Under the pieces are notes generated by a model. The model saw only the letters and a list, made by a program, of their open reading frames with translations. It had not been told where the DNA came from and made no database searches. Below, piece by piece: positions 1 to 6,452 of a stretch of 17,254 nt of DNA. Positions within the stretch are counted from its first letter, which is position 1, and the number at the start of each line of letters is the position of its first letter. The stretch spans positions 1 to 17,254 of the forward strand of contig DHWR01000121.1 in the NCBI GenBank assembly GCA_002413265.1, read 5' to 3'. The translations under genes and the position numbers were made by a program. The DNA comes from Chloroflexi bacterium UBA5177. GTDB lineage: Bacteria; Chloroflexota; UBA5177.

Positions 1-1452
1 CCGGATACGCGCTGGCTATCCTCGCTTGTCGAGTCATTGTCGAGCCGGCAGATCGTTGCAGTACAGGGGAAGACGCTTGCCTCCCCCGGCGAGATCACTC
101 CATTCACACATCAGATCCAACAGACATCGGCAGGCCCGCCATATCGCACGGCCAACATCCTTTATCGGCGCGATGAGCTGGAGCGGCAGGGCGGCTTCCG
201 AGACCTTCCCTGGTATGCCGACAATATCTTCGGATTACATGCTCGCGGTGCCGGAGCGATCGCGTTTGCGCCTGATGCGGTCGTACATCATCCACCAAGG
301 CCTCGAGAGTGGCGCTCGCGCTCCGCGTGGCTCGATCGCTTTCGCGCCGACGAGGTGTACCGGCGTGAGCTGAGGCAGCTCGGAGAGAAAGCCCTCCCGG
401 TTCCCGGCCGCCTACTCCCGCTCTTGCTGTGGGTCCTCAGACCGCTGCTCAAGCAGTCTTTAGTCCACGCCCGCTTCGCGGTACGGCACCCACGCGAGTA
501 TGCACATGGCATGGCGCCGATGTTCAAGGAAAAGGTCGCGATGCTGAGTGCGATGCGCGAGTTCTGGCGCCCGCCGTCCACTGAGGCGCGTGAACCGCTC
601 CCTCCCTTGAGCCAAGATCCGCTCATCAGTGTCATAGTCCTGACCAAAGATCGCCCTGCCCTTTTGGAACAGACTCTAGCCGCGCTAGCCGCGCAGAGCT
701 ATGCTCCTCGCGAGGTGATCGTTGCCGACAATGGGAGCGGCAGCGCCCTTTCGACCGGCGAGGCAGGGGCGAGCCGGGTGATCGACGTGCCGGGTCTCTC
801 CCTGGGTGCTGCCCGACAAGCAGCGGTCGACCTAGCTTCCGGCGAGGTCGTGGCTTTCACCGATGACGATTGTCTCCCAGATCGGCAATGGCTGTGTCGG
901 GTCGTGCGGTCCTTTCAGGTGCATCCAAACTGGCATGGGGTGCAGGGCCGTACGGAAGCCGGTCCCGGCCCGCTCGGATGGCACACGGTCGAAGTCTCCG
1001 CACCTAACTCTCTCTTCCAGACCTGCAACATTGCTTACCGGTCCGAGGCCGTCCGACGGGCCGGAGGGTTTGACACACGATTTGAAGCGTGGTTCGAGGA
1101 CACGGCGCTGGGGGCCCGCGTGCTGTCACACGGCCCGATCGGCTGGGAGCATGCCGCGCTCGTCGTTCATCAGGCGGTACCCGCCCGGCCCATTACCGTC
1201 GACCGTTGGCGGCAGATATTGGCCGATGAGCGCTTGTTGGCGAAACAATACGCGAGTTTCTATCGGAGAACACGGGCGCCCTTTTCGCTGGCCTCGATCG
1301 TCCTAAGGCTGCTCCTTGGGTCGCCGGCTAAGACACTCATCAAAGCGGCTCCGAGAGCTCAGGACGACCCAACCGGATACATCTGCCTTGCCGCGAGACT
1401 GTTGAGAGAACGGCTTGCCCTACTTGTCGTACTGTGGCCGACGCGACGCTGA
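1..1452 (+). CDS. Tandem family 2 glycosyltransferase, 5'-truncated by window edge
   Basis: This is probably a sugar transferase for surface polysaccharide or a glycoconjugate. The frame is open from base 1 to the TGA at 1450-1452. The TTG at 37 is unlikely to be the start, because the first 12 codons already read as glycosyltransferase (PDTRWLSSLVESL, the stretch after a GT-A acidic motif). The first GT2 domain has therefore lost its nucleotide-binding half off the left edge; its acceptor half (RTANILYRRDELERQGGF) remains. A linker of about 100 residues rich in Arg, Leu and Pro follows. A complete second GT2 domain starts at about residue 206 (LISVIVLTKDRPALL), with the TDDDC metal/nucleotide-sugar motif at 859-873 and an acceptor-side EAWFEDTALG segment. 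The two domains are recognisably related, so this is a duplicated-domain protein. The donor and acceptor are unknown. The gene is convergent with the next one; the stop codons lie 11 bases apart. Confidence 0.85.
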   Translation, partial: PDTRWLSSLVESLSSRQIVAVQGKTLASPGEITPFTHQIQQTSAGPPYRTANILYRRDELERQGGFRDLPWYADNIFGLHARGAGAIAFAPDAVVHHPPRPREWRSRSAWLDRFRADEVYRRELRQLGEKALPVPGRLLPLLLWVLRPLLKQSLVHARFAVRHPREYAHGMAPMFKEKVAMLSAMREFWRPPSTEAREPLPPLSQDPLISVIVLTKDRPALLEQTLAALAAQSYAPREVIVADNGSGSALSTGEAGASRVIDVPGLSLGAARQAAVDLASGEVVAFTDDDCLPDRQWLCRVVRSFQVHPNWHGVQGRTEAGPGPLGWHTVEVSAPNSLFQTCNIAYRSEAVRRAGGFDTRFEAWFEDTALGARVLSHGPIGWEHAALVVHQAVPARPITVDRWRQILADERLLAKQYASFYRRTRAPFSLASIVLRLLLGSPAKTLIKAAPRAQDDPTGYICLAARLLRERLALLVVLWPTRR

Positions 1453-1463
1453 CGCACCTTCCT

Positions 1464-1664
1464 TCAGCTCTTACGCTGACTCGCGTTCGTCTCTCCCGGC
1501 TTCTCTATCCGACTCTGCATACCCGGGATCTGGCCTTCGACAGTCCCAGACTCTTCTTGCGCGTCGGACCCGCTGATTGAGGCATCGTCGAGAATCTCGC
1601 CGGGCTCTTTCTCCGGCTCCGTTTCCCCGCCATCGCGGCTCTGTTCCCGCTCTTCTTCGGACAT
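1464..1664 (-). CDS. Small acidic protein of unknown function (66 aa)
   Basis: I do not recognise a family. The ATG at 1664 is preceded by a strong ribosome-binding site (GGAGAGAGG, about 5 bases away), so I chose it over longer in-frame starts that lack one. The 66-residue product is very polar and acidic (MSEEEREQSRDGG at the start, many Glu, Asp, Ser, Gly), has no cysteine, and shows no hydrophobic segment. It looks intrinsically disordered. It is divergent from coxS, with a 194-base gap at 1665-1858 in which I see no convincing promoter. Overlapping open frames on both strands here show no protein-like features. It is probably real because of the ribosome-binding site and the biased composition. 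Confidence 0.6.
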   Translation of the reverse strand: MSEEEREQSRDGGETEPEKEPGEILDDASISGSDAQEESGTVEGQIPGMQSRIEKPGETNASQRKS

Positions 1665-1858
1665 CGTTACCTCTCTCCTGCAAGCGTAAGCGCTGCGTCG
1701 TGGGCCGGCAAGCACCGCTCTGTCGTGCGTCCGCGCCGCGACCCGTGCGTAGAAGCATGTGCACGAAAGGCGATCTTTCAGCCAACATGTGATGAGGTCC
1801 AATATCACCGAGGACTGAGACTCGTTGGCCGTCGTTCGGCCGGAAAGGTCAACGCTCC

Positions 1859-2341
1859 ATGCCGATTCCCATCACTGTGGTCGTGAACGGCGCGTCTCAC
1901 CATGCCGAGATCGAGCCACGAACTCTGCTTGTCTATTTCTTGCGCGAGACCTTGCGGCTGACCGGTACGCACGTGGGCTGCGACACATCGACATGTGGTG
2001 CTTGCACCGTTCACCTGGACGGCAAGGCGGTGAAGTCTTGCACCGTGTTGGCTGCACAAGCGAATGGACATGACATACGAACTATCGAGGGCTTGGCATC
2101 GGGTGACTCGCTGCACCCATTGCAGGAGGCATTCTGGAATAATCATGGCTTGCAGTGCGGCTACTGCACCCCGGGAATGATCATGGCAGGGGCCGCATTG
2201 CTCGATGAGAACTCTACCCCTACGATCGAAGACGTTCGGCATGGGCTTGAAGGCAATCTGTGCCGCTGCACGGGTTATCACAACATCATCACCTCGGTAC
2301 TGGCTGCTGCGGAGTCGATGAGATCGGGGGGTGTGCGGTGA
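1859..2341 (+). CDS. coxS: CoxS-like [2Fe-2S] subunit of a molybdenum hydroxylase
   Basis: This is the small iron-sulfur subunit of the xanthine oxidase/CO dehydrogenase family. It passes electrons from the molybdenum subunit to the FAD subunit. The 160-residue length is typical. The N-terminal plant-type ferredoxin domain carries Cys41, Cys46, Cys49 and Cys61 ([10 protein letters not shown] motif). The C-terminal helical domain carries the second cluster ligands Cys100, Cys103, Cys135 and Cys137 (QCGYCTPGM and LCRCTGY). All eight ligands are present. The ATG at 1859 has GGAAAGG about 10 bases upstream. The stop overlaps the GTG of the FAD subunit, so the two are translationally coupled. The substrate cannot be told without the large subunit, which is missing here; coxS is used as the family name and does not claim CO oxidation. 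Confidence 0.93.
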   Translation: MPIPITVVVNGASHHAEIEPRTLLVYFLRETLRLTGTHVGCDTSTCGACTVHLDGKAVKSCTVLAAQANGHDIRTIEGLASGDSLHPLQEAFWNNHGLQCGYCTPGMIMAGAALLDENSTPTIEDVRHGLEGNLCRCTGYHNIITSVLAAAESMRSGGVR

Positions 2342-3189
2342 TTCCCGTCTCCTTCGAGTACGTGGCTCCCACCTCTGTCGAAGAGGCCCTGTCGCTGCTG
2401 ACGGAACACGGCGATGAGGCCAAGATTCTGGCAGGCGGTCACAGTCTTCTGCCCCTGATGAAGCTTCGTCTGGCTGCTCCGGCCGTTCTGGTCGATCTCG
2501 GCACCGTGGACAGTCTCCGGTACATACGTGAAGAGGACGGCCAGGTGTCAATCGGAGCCATGACGACGTATGCAGCCGTCGAGCACTCGGAGACCATCAG
2601 GCGTGTTATCCCGATGCTGGCGCAAGCCGTCTCTTTAGTCGGCGACATGCAGGTTCGCAATAGGGGCACGCTGGGTGGAGCTCTGGCTCACGCGGATCCG
2701 GCTGGAGACATGCCGGCAGTGGTCTCCGCTCTGGGAGGCAGCGTCCTCGTTCAAGGGCCCCATGGTCAGCGAGAGATAGACATCTCAGACTTCTTCGTCG
2801 ATATTTTCACGAGTGCTCTGGAGCCGGATGAGATTCTGACCGAGATTCGACTCAGACGCCAAGAGGGCGCGGCCGGCAGCTACGAAAAGTTCAGACGCCG
2901 ACAAATCGACTGGGCGATCGTGGGCGCAGCGGTAAGCCTGTCGATAGCCGGCGGCAAGATCGGCGACGCGCGCGTCGCCCTGACAAATGTTGGCCCAACA
3001 CCTGTCAGAGCGACGGCAGTTGAAAATGCACTACACGGCGTCCCGGTCGACGACCTCCGTCTCGAGGACGTCTCGCAGCTGGCCAGTGAGAACATCGACC
3101 CGCAACCCGAGCTGAATGCCTCAAGCGAGTACAAAAGACATCTAGCCAGAGTCCTCACGCGCCGCGCTTTGCAGTCCTCGCTTGCGTAG
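2338..3189 (+). CDS. coxM: CoxM-like FAD-binding subunit of a molybdenum hydroxylase
   Basis: This is the medium, flavin-binding subunit that partners the small iron-sulfur subunit encoded just upstream. I chose the GTG at 2338, which overlaps the coxS stop (GTGA) and gives 283 residues, close to the usual length. An ATG at 2260 would add 26 residues read from inside coxS and is rejected. The two FAD-pyrophosphate motifs are present: AGGHSLLP at residues 32-39 and TLGG at 110-113 (the usual form is TIGG). HADPAGDMP follows, and the C-terminal CO-dehydrogenase flavoprotein domain occupies about 175-280. A run of G's just before the start could act as ribosome-binding site. The next gene is on the opposite strand 12 bases on, so no coxL follows. 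Confidence 0.93.
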   Translation: MIPVSFEYVAPTSVEEALSLLTEHGDEAKILAGGHSLLPLMKLRLAAPAVLVDLGTVDSLRYIREEDGQVSIGAMTTYAAVEHSETIRRVIPMLAQAVSLVGDMQVRNRGTLGGALAHADPAGDMPAVVSALGGSVLVQGPHGQREIDISDFFVDIFTSALEPDEILTEIRLRRQEGAAGSYEKFRRRQIDWAIVGAAVSLSIAGGKIGDARVALTNVGPTPVRATAVENALHGVPVDDLRLEDVSQLASENIDPQPELNASSEYKRHLARVLTRRALQSSLA

Positions 3190-3201
3190 CCGGAAAGAGT
3201 C

Positions 3202-3450
3202 CTAGAACCAGCCCGCGTAGACGTGGAGCGACCAGAGCGCGACGACCAGCAGAACCAGCAGAACCAGCACGACCACCTCCCAGACAATGGTTTGAATCAT
3301 CTGGCTCGCGGCATAGGCGTTTCCAAACTGGATCGTCCTGGACCACGGTTCGCGGCTTGGCACTTGCTCCACCACCGTTGCCGGCTGTTGAACGACGCGC
3401 TGCTCGGTTGCCGGAACGGTGTCAACGGTTTCGACGGGCTGGTCGGTCAC
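3202..3450 (-). CDS. Small single-pass membrane protein, paralogue of the 50-aa neighbour (82 aa)
   Basis: Function unknown. The 82-residue product has a polar Val/Gln/Pro/Thr-rich N-terminal half (about 1-45) and one hydrophobic helix at about residues 57-75, ending in WF. The segment IQTIVW, followed by VVVLVLL and a WF terminus, matches the 50-residue protein at 3637-3789, so the two are paralogues. The start is a GTG with AGAGGA about 11 bases upstream. The frame remains open and similar in composition (EPEAQPTEERQ) back to the stop of the 43-residue gene at 3493, but no standard start codon lies in that stretch. It is the last gene of the minus-strand run and is convergent with coxM. Confidence 0.65.
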   Translation of the reverse strand: MTDQPVETVDTVPATEQRVVQQPATVVEQVPSREPWSRTIQFGNAYAASQMIQTIVWEVVVLVLLVLLVVALWSLHVYAGWF

Positions 3451-3492
3451 GACCTGCCGTTCCTCTGTAGGCTGTGCTTCAGGCTCTTTCGT

Positions 3493-3624
3493 TTAGAAGA
3501 TATGCAGAATCCCGTGCAGAATCACCACCACGGCCACCACGATGATGAGAACTCCGATAAGGAACATCAGCATCATTGAGGTGCTGGATCCCCCAGTTGT
3601 TGTGTGGTCTTCGTAGACAGGCAT
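3493..3624 (-). CDS. Tiny single-helix membrane protein (43 aa)
   Basis: Function unknown; too short for routine gene callers. It has a clear ribosome-binding site (GGGAG, about 7 bases before the ATG) placed immediately after the stop of the 50-residue gene upstream. The product has a 16-residue polar N-terminus (MPVYEDHTTTGGSS) and then one strongly hydrophobic helix from about Met17 to Leu40, ending HIF. It lies in the same frame as the 82-residue gene downstream and is separated from it by one TAA and 42 bases. Size, topology and position put it in the same small membrane-protein set, although its sequence is less like the two paralogues. Confidence 0.6.
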   Translation of the reverse strand: MPVYEDHTTTGGSSTSMMLMFLIGVLIIVVAVVVILHGILHIF

Positions 3625-3636
3625 CGGGTTTCTCCC

Positions 3637-3789
3637 TTAGAACCAGTGCAGATAGAGGTGCAGAGCGTACAGCCCAACACCAAGCAGCACCAGCACCACA
3701 ACTGACCAAACGATGGTCTGGATCAATGTGGACGCCCCGACGGCTGCGCTGCCCGCGTCGTCGGTTCGCACGATTCGTTCGTCTGGCAT
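3637..3789 (-). CDS. Tiny single-helix membrane protein, paralogue of the 82-aa gene (50 aa)
   Basis: Function unknown. The ATG at 3789 is preceded by AGGAGG, about 8 bases away, and that site overlaps the stop codon of the ribbon-helix-helix gene. The 50-residue product has a charged N-terminus (MPDERIVRTDD), a short linker and one hydrophobic helix (about 27-44), ending LHWF. Its segment IQTIVWSVVVLVLLG aligns with IQTIVWEVVVLVLLV of the 82-residue neighbour, which is strong evidence that both are real genes from a duplication. The tight coupling to the regulator gene suggests co-expression or autoregulation. Confidence 0.7.
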   Translation of the reverse strand: MPDERIVRTDDAGSAAVGASTLIQTIVWSVVVLVLLGVGLYALHLYLHWF

Positions 3790-3800
3790 GATCATTCCTC

Positions 3801-4001
3801 CTAGTGTTTCTTAGAGCGATTTTGTCTCGCGCCTGCCGCAACCGTTTCGACTTCGGGCAGGTCCTGAGAGAGCCGAAAATTGTCCAAGTACCCGTTCAGT
3901 GCGGTCAGCACAATCTCGTTCATACTTCTGTTCTCCAGGGCCGCTTTCACTCGCAGTTTCCGGTGAAGGGTTTCAGGCAGCTCGACAGTCGTCTTTGCCA
4001 T
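3801..4001 (-). CDS. Ribbon-helix-helix (Arc/CopG-like) DNA-binding protein
   Basis: This is a small dimeric DNA-binding protein of the kind that represses its own operon, often as an antitoxin. The 66 residues begin with the DNA-contacting beta strand (KTTVELPE, residues 3-10). Two helices follow (LHRKLRVKAALENR and SMNEIVLTALNGYLDNF), a standard ribbon-helix-helix order, and then a polar tail. The ATG at 4001 lies two bases after the stop of an 8-codon leader frame and has GGGGG about 7 bases upstream. The next gene starts 11 bases after its stop. No PIN, RelE or other known toxin follows; three tiny membrane proteins do. An antitoxin role is possible but not shown. Confidence 0.82.
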   Translation of the reverse strand: MAKTTVELPETLHRKLRVKAALENRSMNEIVLTALNGYLDNFRLSQDLPEVETVAAGARQNRSKKH

Positions 4002-4003
4002 TC

Positions 4004-4030
4004 CTAACCCCCAGGCTTCCGCATCTCCAT
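4004..4030 (-). CDS. Candidate leader peptide upstream of the ribbon-helix-helix gene (8 aa)
   Basis: A short frame encodes MEMRKPGG and ends two bases before the ATG of the ribbon-helix-helix gene. It is preceded by AAGGAGGGG (4034-4042), which is a better ribosome-binding site than the one directly before the regulator gene. Such an arrangement is known to couple translation of a leader to a downstream gene. The peptide shows no run of a single amino acid of the kind used in classical attenuators. It could be a chance frame, and the strong ribosome-binding site is the main support. Confidence 0.35.
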   Translation of the reverse strand: MEMRKPGG

Positions 4031-4137
4031 CGACCCCTCCTTGCCATCGGGCCGTATCGCCGTATTTCTATGCATCTTTCATGCCACGTCATTGCCGAGC
4101 GACCGGCTACCCTGGTCCAGATGCTCTGGGAGTGGAC

Positions 4138-4323
4138 GTGGAGGAAGAGCCCAAGGCCGAAACCGAAGCCCTTGCCAGGAACCGACGTGTCGTGGAGATG
4201 CGGGACGAAGGCGCCTCTTGGCTTCGAATACAGGAGGAATTTGGACTGTCCAGGCAGCAAGCTCGGTATGCCTATCAGCTTGGCAAGCGGGCCGCGCGCC
4301 GAGGCGCCCTGCGGGCCGAGTGA
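4138..4323 (+). CDS. Small helix-turn-helix-like protein (61 aa)
   Basis: No named family is recognised. The body reads as a short helix-turn-helix: RNRRVVEMRDEGASWLRIQ, then EEFGLSRQQARYAYQLGKR, resembling resolvase- or MerR-like small DNA-binding helices. A basic end follows. The GTG at 4138 has GGGAG 5 bases upstream and gives 61 residues. The GTG at 4132 and an ATG at 4081 (80 residues) are in-frame alternatives with weaker upstream sites. The gene is divergent from the ribbon-helix-helix gene and ends 119 bases before the zinc-ribbon gene. DNA binding is inferred from the pattern only. Confidence 0.55.
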   Translation: MEEEPKAETEALARNRRVVEMRDEGASWLRIQEEFGLSRQQARYAYQLGKRAARRGALRAE

Positions 4324-4353
4324 CACTAGTGAACATTGACAAACCGCCAGAGA

Positions 4354-4386
4354 GCTAATTCCCGGCTAATTCACCTCTGGTACGGT
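4354..4386 (+). promoter_or_regulatory. Candidate activator box (11-bp direct repeats) and extended -10
   Basis: Two head-to-tail 11-base units (4354-4364 and 4365-4375) share GCTAATTC and match at 9 of 11 positions. Five bases later comes TGGTACGGT (4378-4386), which could act as an extended -10 element. Direct repeats one helical turn apart just before the -10 are the layout used by PhoB/OmpR-type activators. The gene served would be the zinc-ribbon gene at 4443. This is a prediction from spacing alone. Confidence 0.3.
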
Positions 4387-4442
4387 GCGAACAGATCGAG
4401 CGACCAAGCGTCAGCAACTAGAGGCGAACTTAGGAGGCTCCC

Positions 4443-4652
4443 GTGACCCGACCCAACTGCAAGAAGTGTGGCGGAAGGCTCGTGTACGAGTCGTATCCCC
4501 TCGAGGACATGCTCGTCAGTAAGTGTTTCGTGTGCGGCAAGATCGACTCATATCGAGAACTGACTCGCGACGAAGCCCGTCGCCTCTTCCGGCGCGTTGA
4601 CGCACCGGTGGCTCGCCCCATAGCGCCGGCGGTTCGCCCACTGGCGTCATAG
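4443..4652 (+). CDS. Small zinc-ribbon protein (69 aa)
   Basis: Function unknown. The GTG start is preceded by a consensus AGGAGG about 6 bases away. The 69-residue product has two CxxC pairs, Cys6/Cys9 (CKKC) and Cys28/Cys31 (CFVC), 18 residues apart and each followed closely by Gly, as expected for a four-cysteine zinc ribbon. A charged segment follows (ELTRDEARRLFRR), and then an Ala/Pro/Val/Arg tail. Such small zinc ribbons bind nucleic acid or protein partners, but nothing here says which. It stands alone, with small gaps on either side and a possible direct-repeat regulatory site upstream. Confidence 0.75.
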   Translation: MTRPNCKKCGGRLVYESYPLEDMLVSKCFVCGKIDSYRELTRDEARRLFRRVDAPVARPIAPAVRPLAS

Positions 4653-4780
4653 CTTCGACACTCAATTAGCAAGCTCACTCTGACCTGGGGTGGAACGGTA
4701 ATGCCGTTTCGCCCTCCCTCCTTTTAAGGACCCCATAGGGCGGATTTCTGAGCAGGATGAGCGCTCTTCCCGCCGCTAAA

Positions 4781-4810
4781 TTGTCAATTTGATTGGCCAG
4801 CGACCATAAT
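4781..4810 (+). promoter_or_regulatory. Predicted housekeeping-sigma promoter for the secreted repeat protein
   Basis: TTGTCA (4781-4786) and CATAAT (4805-4810) each match five of six consensus bases and are 18 bases apart. They lie about 55 bases before the GTG at 4866. The surrounding sequence is more AT-rich than the rest of the window. The 213-base gap 4653-4865 also holds a weak hairpin (AACGG/CCGTT, 4694-4708) without a T run, which may or may not end the zinc-ribbon transcript. Confidence 0.5.
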
Positions 4811-4865
4811 TGCTGGAAATAGTTGAAAACCGGTCCACAAACCTAGCTTTTTGGGGAGGAAGAGA

Positions 4866-6365
4866 GTGCGTACAGCCCTCATTCGCCGGCCGCTGGCTCT
4901 TTCGTTGATCGCGGTTATCGCTTTCGCGGCGGCGCTACTTCAGAATGCAGCTCAGGTGGCGAGCACGCGCGCTCAGACGCAGCAGCAGTTCACCGGGCAG
5001 GTAGTGAATATCTGCGGGATTGTCACCGATTACACGGCTTCCTCCGCGTCCGCCGCCGGATCCATGTCGTTCAAAGAAAATAATGTCACCACATCGCTCG
5101 GCATCCCGCCGAACCTCTCTTTTGTCGGCATAGGACCGTCCGTCGTTGGTTCCGACATGTGTCTCACCGGCGTCATAAACGCTTCCGGCCAGATCATAAG
5201 TGCGTTCATCAAGCAGAACGTGTCTCAGTCGGCAACGACCTGCGGTGTAGTAAACGCGTGGACCCCATCGACCACGACCAGCCTGGGCTTGATCACGATC
5301 GGAGGGAACACCTATCCGATAGCCTTCGGAACCTCTTTCCAGGGCACGTTCGGCATCAGTAGCAACATCTGTCTGGCTCTCACGGTCAATGGACTGGGGC
5401 AGATCACGGCCGGTGCGGCTCAAGCGAACTCGAGCACAACGCCGTCTATCGTTCCTGTCGAGCTATGCGGTACCGTCACCACGTTTACTGCTCCGACGGC
5501 AACCACGACAGGCTCCCTCGCGTTCAGCTTGAATGGAGCCACCTACTCTTACACGCTGCCTGCCGGAGGCACGATCTCCGGGACCGGACCGATCCAGGTG
5601 GGGCAGGCTTTCTGCATGATCGCTCCGGTCAGCACCGGTAACGTCATCGCTGGGTCGTTTCTCCTGGCCACAGACTTCACCACGAATGTTGTCGTTTGCG
5701 GCGTGCTTCATGACTACCATGCCGGCACCGCCAACTCTTTGGGGTCAGTCACCCTCGGCTCATCCACCATTCCCATCAGCTACGGCACGTCGATCACCGG
5801 TGACGTCATGGCAATTTCCAGCACCTACTGCATAACCGGCGCCGTCAATGGACTGGGTCAGCTACGCAGCGGAGTCGCTGCCCTGGTCGCCCTGCCGACG
5901 GCGACATTGACGCCCTTTCCGACGGCTTCATCGGTGGCCACGGCGACCGGCACACCCGTACCTGCAACGGCGACAGCAACCCCGACCAACACTCCAGTGC
6001 CGGCCACGGCCACCAGTACTGCCACGGCCACCGCCACTAACACTCCGATTCCACCCCCACCGGCCATCGCTTCTTTCTTGTCGACCTCCGTAAAGTACGG
6101 CGTCATCCGGATGGGCACACGGGAGACTCTGACTGCACAAGCGGGTTTCGCGGGGCCGCAGCGGATAGTCGTCCACGTGTACTTCGCCACCGGATTGCAG
6201 ACGGCTTTCAACGGCCACACGAATTCGAAAGGTCGCTGGACAAAGTCCTTTGCCATCCCGCGCAACACCATCAGTCAGTACTCGAGTGTGGCGGTCGTGA
6301 CCTTCCAGATCTTCAAGAACCATACATCCGCCAAGGACTTCCAGACCTTCCGCGTAGTCCGGTAG
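4866..6365 (+). CDS. Secreted protein with four two-cysteine repeats, Thr/Pro linker and Ig-like end
   Basis: Function unknown; probably an exported or surface-attached protein. The GTG at 4866 has GGGGAGGA about 6 bases upstream; a TTG at 4851 lies in front of that site and is rejected. The 499-residue product starts with a Sec-type signal (RTALIRRP, then a hydrophobic stretch to about 26, with a likely cut near ARAQ-type residues around 33-38). Four repeats follow with cysteines at 50/99, 126/169, 201/250 and 278/322. Each begins C-G-x-V and ends near a G-Q-I/L or G-N-V turn. Residues 344-400 are a PTAT/TNTP-rich linker of the kind common in Chloroflexota surface proteins. The last ~95 residues look like a beta-sandwich domain. 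It stands alone with its own promoter and a hairpin after it. Confidence 0.85.
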   Translation: MRTALIRRPLALSLIAVIAFAAALLQNAAQVASTRAQTQQQFTGQVVNICGIVTDYTASSASAAGSMSFKENNVTTSLGIPPNLSFVGIGPSVVGSDMCLTGVINASGQIISAFIKQNVSQSATTCGVVNAWTPSTTTSLGLITIGGNTYPIAFGTSFQGTFGISSNICLALTVNGLGQITAGAAQANSSTTPSIVPVELCGTVTTFTAPTATTTGSLAFSLNGATYSYTLPAGGTISGTGPIQVGQAFCMIAPVSTGNVIAGSFLLATDFTTNVVVCGVLHDYHAGTANSLGSVTLGSSTIPISYGTSITGDVMAISSTYCITGAVNGLGQLRSGVAALVALPTATLTPFPTASSVATATGTPVPATATATPTNTPVPATATSTATATATNTPIPPPPAIASFLSTSVKYGVIRMGTRETLTAQAGFAGPQRIVVHVYFATGLQTAFNGHTNSKGRWTKSFAIPRNTISQYSSVAVVTFQIFKNHTSAKDFQTFRVVR

Positions 6366-6385
6366 AGACGAGTCCGTGGGCGGGC

Positions 6386-6407
6386 CGAGGTTGCGTCTTC
6401 AACCTCG
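6386..6407. terminator. Hairpin terminator between convergent genes
   Basis: CGAGGTTG (6386-6393) and CAACCTCG (6400-6407) form a perfect 8-base-pair stem with a 6-base loop. An outer GAGACG/CGTCTC pairing (6365-6370 with 6411-6416) could extend the structure. A pyrimidine-rich stretch follows on the plus strand. It lies in the 87-base gap between the stop codons of the secreted-protein gene (plus) and the cupin gene (minus), so it could serve both. The T run is short, hence moderate confidence. Confidence 0.5.
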
Positions 6408-6452
6408 TTCCGTCTCCTTTGCTTGGCGAAGCACCATATGGGCGGAGTCAGG

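Noticed and set aside
1805-2551. 248-residue open frame on the minus strand across coxS and coxM
   Set aside because: It lies antisense to two intact, well-recognised genes, is rich in Arg/Pro/Ser/His, and has no domain pattern.
3801-4001. A classical VapBC/RelBE-type toxin-antitoxin pair
   Set aside because: Only the ribbon-helix-helix half is present; no PIN or RelE-type frame exists next to it on either strand.
4336-4341. Perfect TTGACA as a -35 element
   Set aside because: No acceptable -10 hexamer lies 16-18 bases downstream.
4694-4708. Hairpin AACGG/CCGTT as terminator of the zinc-ribbon gene
   Set aside because: The stem is only five base pairs and is not followed by a T run.
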